Source: Acidimicrobiaceae bacterium
GTDB taxonomy: Bacteria > Actinomycetota > Acidimicrobiia > Acidimicrobiales > UBA8190
Direction: 5' to 3'
DNA length: 6,715 bases
NCBI GenBank assembly: GCA_003453695.1
Contig: DMNK01000168.1
Coordinates: 32,508-39,222, forward strand
Shown here: positions 6,037 to 6,715 of the stretch, piece after piece
Layout: each line of letters starts with the position of its first letter
Position numbering within the stretch: the stretch's first letter is position 1
Made by a program: the position numbers and the translations under genes
The notes under the pieces: generated by a model
Database searches by the model: none
Seen by the model: only the letters and a program-made list of their open reading frames with translations
Told to the model about the DNA's origin: nothing

Positions 6037-6387
6037 ATGATGATGCTCACTTGCCTGGTCCGGCGCAAGCCGGGGATGTCGCCCGAGGAGTTCCATCGCT
6101 ACTGGCGCGATCGCCACGGCCCCTTCGTCGCCTCCACCAAGAGCGGGAGCTACGTGGTCCGCTACGAGCAGCACCACCGGGCCCTCGCCGACTACCCGCC
6201 CGAGGACGACGGGGGGTTCGACGGGGTCACCGTGCAGTGGTTCCGGTCGCGGGCCGACTACGAGGCCCACGTCTCGGCCCCCGACTTCGCAGAGGTGTGG
6301 GCGGACATCGAGCGCTTCCTGGACGTGGACCGGCTGACCTACGTGCTCACCGACGAGACCGCCGTCATCGTGGACGGGGATGCCTGA
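6037..6387 (+). CDS. EthD domain-containing protein (dimeric alpha/beta barrel)
   Basis: This small cytoplasmic protein of 116 residues consists of one EthD-type ferredoxin-like domain, which usually forms dimers. The signature LVRRKPGMSPEEFHRYWRD (7-25) followed by RHGPFV (26-31) is typical of the family, as are the later helix RADYEAHVSAPDF and the closing strand. Family members were first linked to ether degradation, and related ones cyclise or modify polyketides, but many have unknown function and no partner gene lies here. Three ATG codons in a row (6037, 6040, 6043) are possible starts. The purine-rich AGGGTGGG (6026-6033) is only 3 bases from the first, so 6040 or 6043 may be the real one. 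The gene stands alone between the divergent kinase and the converging aconitase. Confidence 0.87.
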   Translation: MMMLTCLVRRKPGMSPEEFHRYWRDRHGPFVASTKSGSYVVRYEQHHRALADYPPEDDGGFDGVTVQWFRSRADYEAHVSAPDFAEVWADIERFLDVDRLTYVLTDETAVIVDGDA

Positions 6388-6445
6388 GCGGGACCGCCGG
6401 GACACGCCGCCGCTCCGCCCGCACCCTCGTGGCCAGTGCGTCCGG
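6388..6445. other. 58-base convergent gap between EthD and aconitase genes
   Basis: This short gap separates two converging stop codons. It is GC-rich, with GCGGG near the left side and CCCGC about 25 bases later, which could form a loose stem. There is no U-run on either strand, so a terminator is plausible from position but not demonstrated. Confidence 0.3.
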
Positions 6446-6715
6446 TCAGCCCGAGAGCTGCCGGAGGACATAGGTGAGGATCCCGCCGTGGCGGTAGTAC
6501 TCCGCCTCCATGGGGGTGTCGATGCGCACCCGGGCCGGGAACTCCACGTCCCCGGCGCGCACCGTGAGCTCCTTCGGGACGTCGCCCCGGGCCAGGGCGT
6601 CGAGCCCCGTGATGTCCACGACCTCTTCACCGGTCAGTCCCAGCGACGCCACTGAGCGGCCCTCGGGGAACTGCAGGGGCAGGATGCCCATGCCGATCAG
6701 GTTGGAGCGGTGGAT
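6446..6715 (-). CDS. acnA: Aconitate hydratase (AcnA type), C-terminal part (5' end outside window)
   Basis: The frame is open from the right edge and stops at 6446-6448, giving the last 89 residues of a protein whose family is normally about 900 residues. Aconitase interconverts citrate and isocitrate in the TCA cycle using a [4Fe-4S] cluster in the cytoplasm. The visible part begins with [16 protein letters not shown], a diagnostic stretch of the C-terminal swivel domain of bacterial AcnA/IRP1-type enzymes. It continues with [15 protein letters not shown] and ends with [20 protein letters not shown], all at the expected places. The internal ATG at 6691 is not the start, because the frame and the homology continue upstream of it. 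The cluster cysteines lie outside the window. The C-terminus looks complete. Confidence 0.96.
   Translation of the reverse strand: MHRSNLIGMGILPLQFPEGRSVASLGLTGEEVVDITGLDALARGDVPKELTVRAGDVEFPARVRIDTPMEAEYYRHGGILTYVLRQLSG

Noticed and set aside
6388..6445. Strong intrinsic terminator between EthD and aconitase genes
   Set aside because: Only short, imperfect GC stems can be drawn and no T-run follows on either strand.

Overview
The window is GC-rich and densely packed and reads as a chromosomal segment of a high-GC actinobacterium. Two secreted or surface proteins carry long threonine/serine runs, encoded on opposite strands (31 residues in the glycoside hydrolase; TTTT and a 7-Thr run in the kinase). 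Such runs are common in Acidimicrobiia, so I favour that class. This is inference, not a placement by marker genes.

Layout, left to right. (1) The last 99 codons of thiC (+). (2) A secreted GH5-family glycoside hydrolase (439-2148, +): export signal, pure Ser/Thr linker, catalytic domain, Pro/Ser linker, C-terminal carbohydrate-binding-like beta domain. (3) A 234-base gap holding a perfect 12-nt palindrome, a TAnnnT box and two strong hairpins, which looks like the promoter and structured leader of (4) a compact DEAD-box RNA helicase (2383-3609, +). (5) A PIG-L/LmbE-type zinc deacetylase (3656-4396, +), probably expressed from a leaderless transcript. (6) Converging on it with a 24-base gap, a membrane-spanning Ser/Thr protein kinase (5905-4421, -) with a short helical extracellular domain and no visible PASTA repeats. 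(7) Divergent from the kinase, an EthD-domain protein (6037-6387, +). (8) Converging on that, the C-terminal 89 codons of aconitase (-), running off the right edge.

The genes do not form an evident pathway. thiC, the aconitase and the helicase are housekeeping; the GH5 enzyme, the kinase and the EthD protein are single-gene units. Orientation gives at least four transcription units: thiC/GH5, helicase (then PIG-L with its own start signal), kinase, and EthD, plus the converging aconitase.

I found no CRISPR array, insertion sequence, complete tRNA, prophage gene or toxin-antitoxin pair, and no clearly new multi-gene system. The points most worth following are the structured leader of the helicase, the unusual outer domain and Thr-rich tail of the kinase, and the modular GH5 enzyme with a C-terminal domain I cannot assign to a family. 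No stretch longer than 300 bases lacks a gene.
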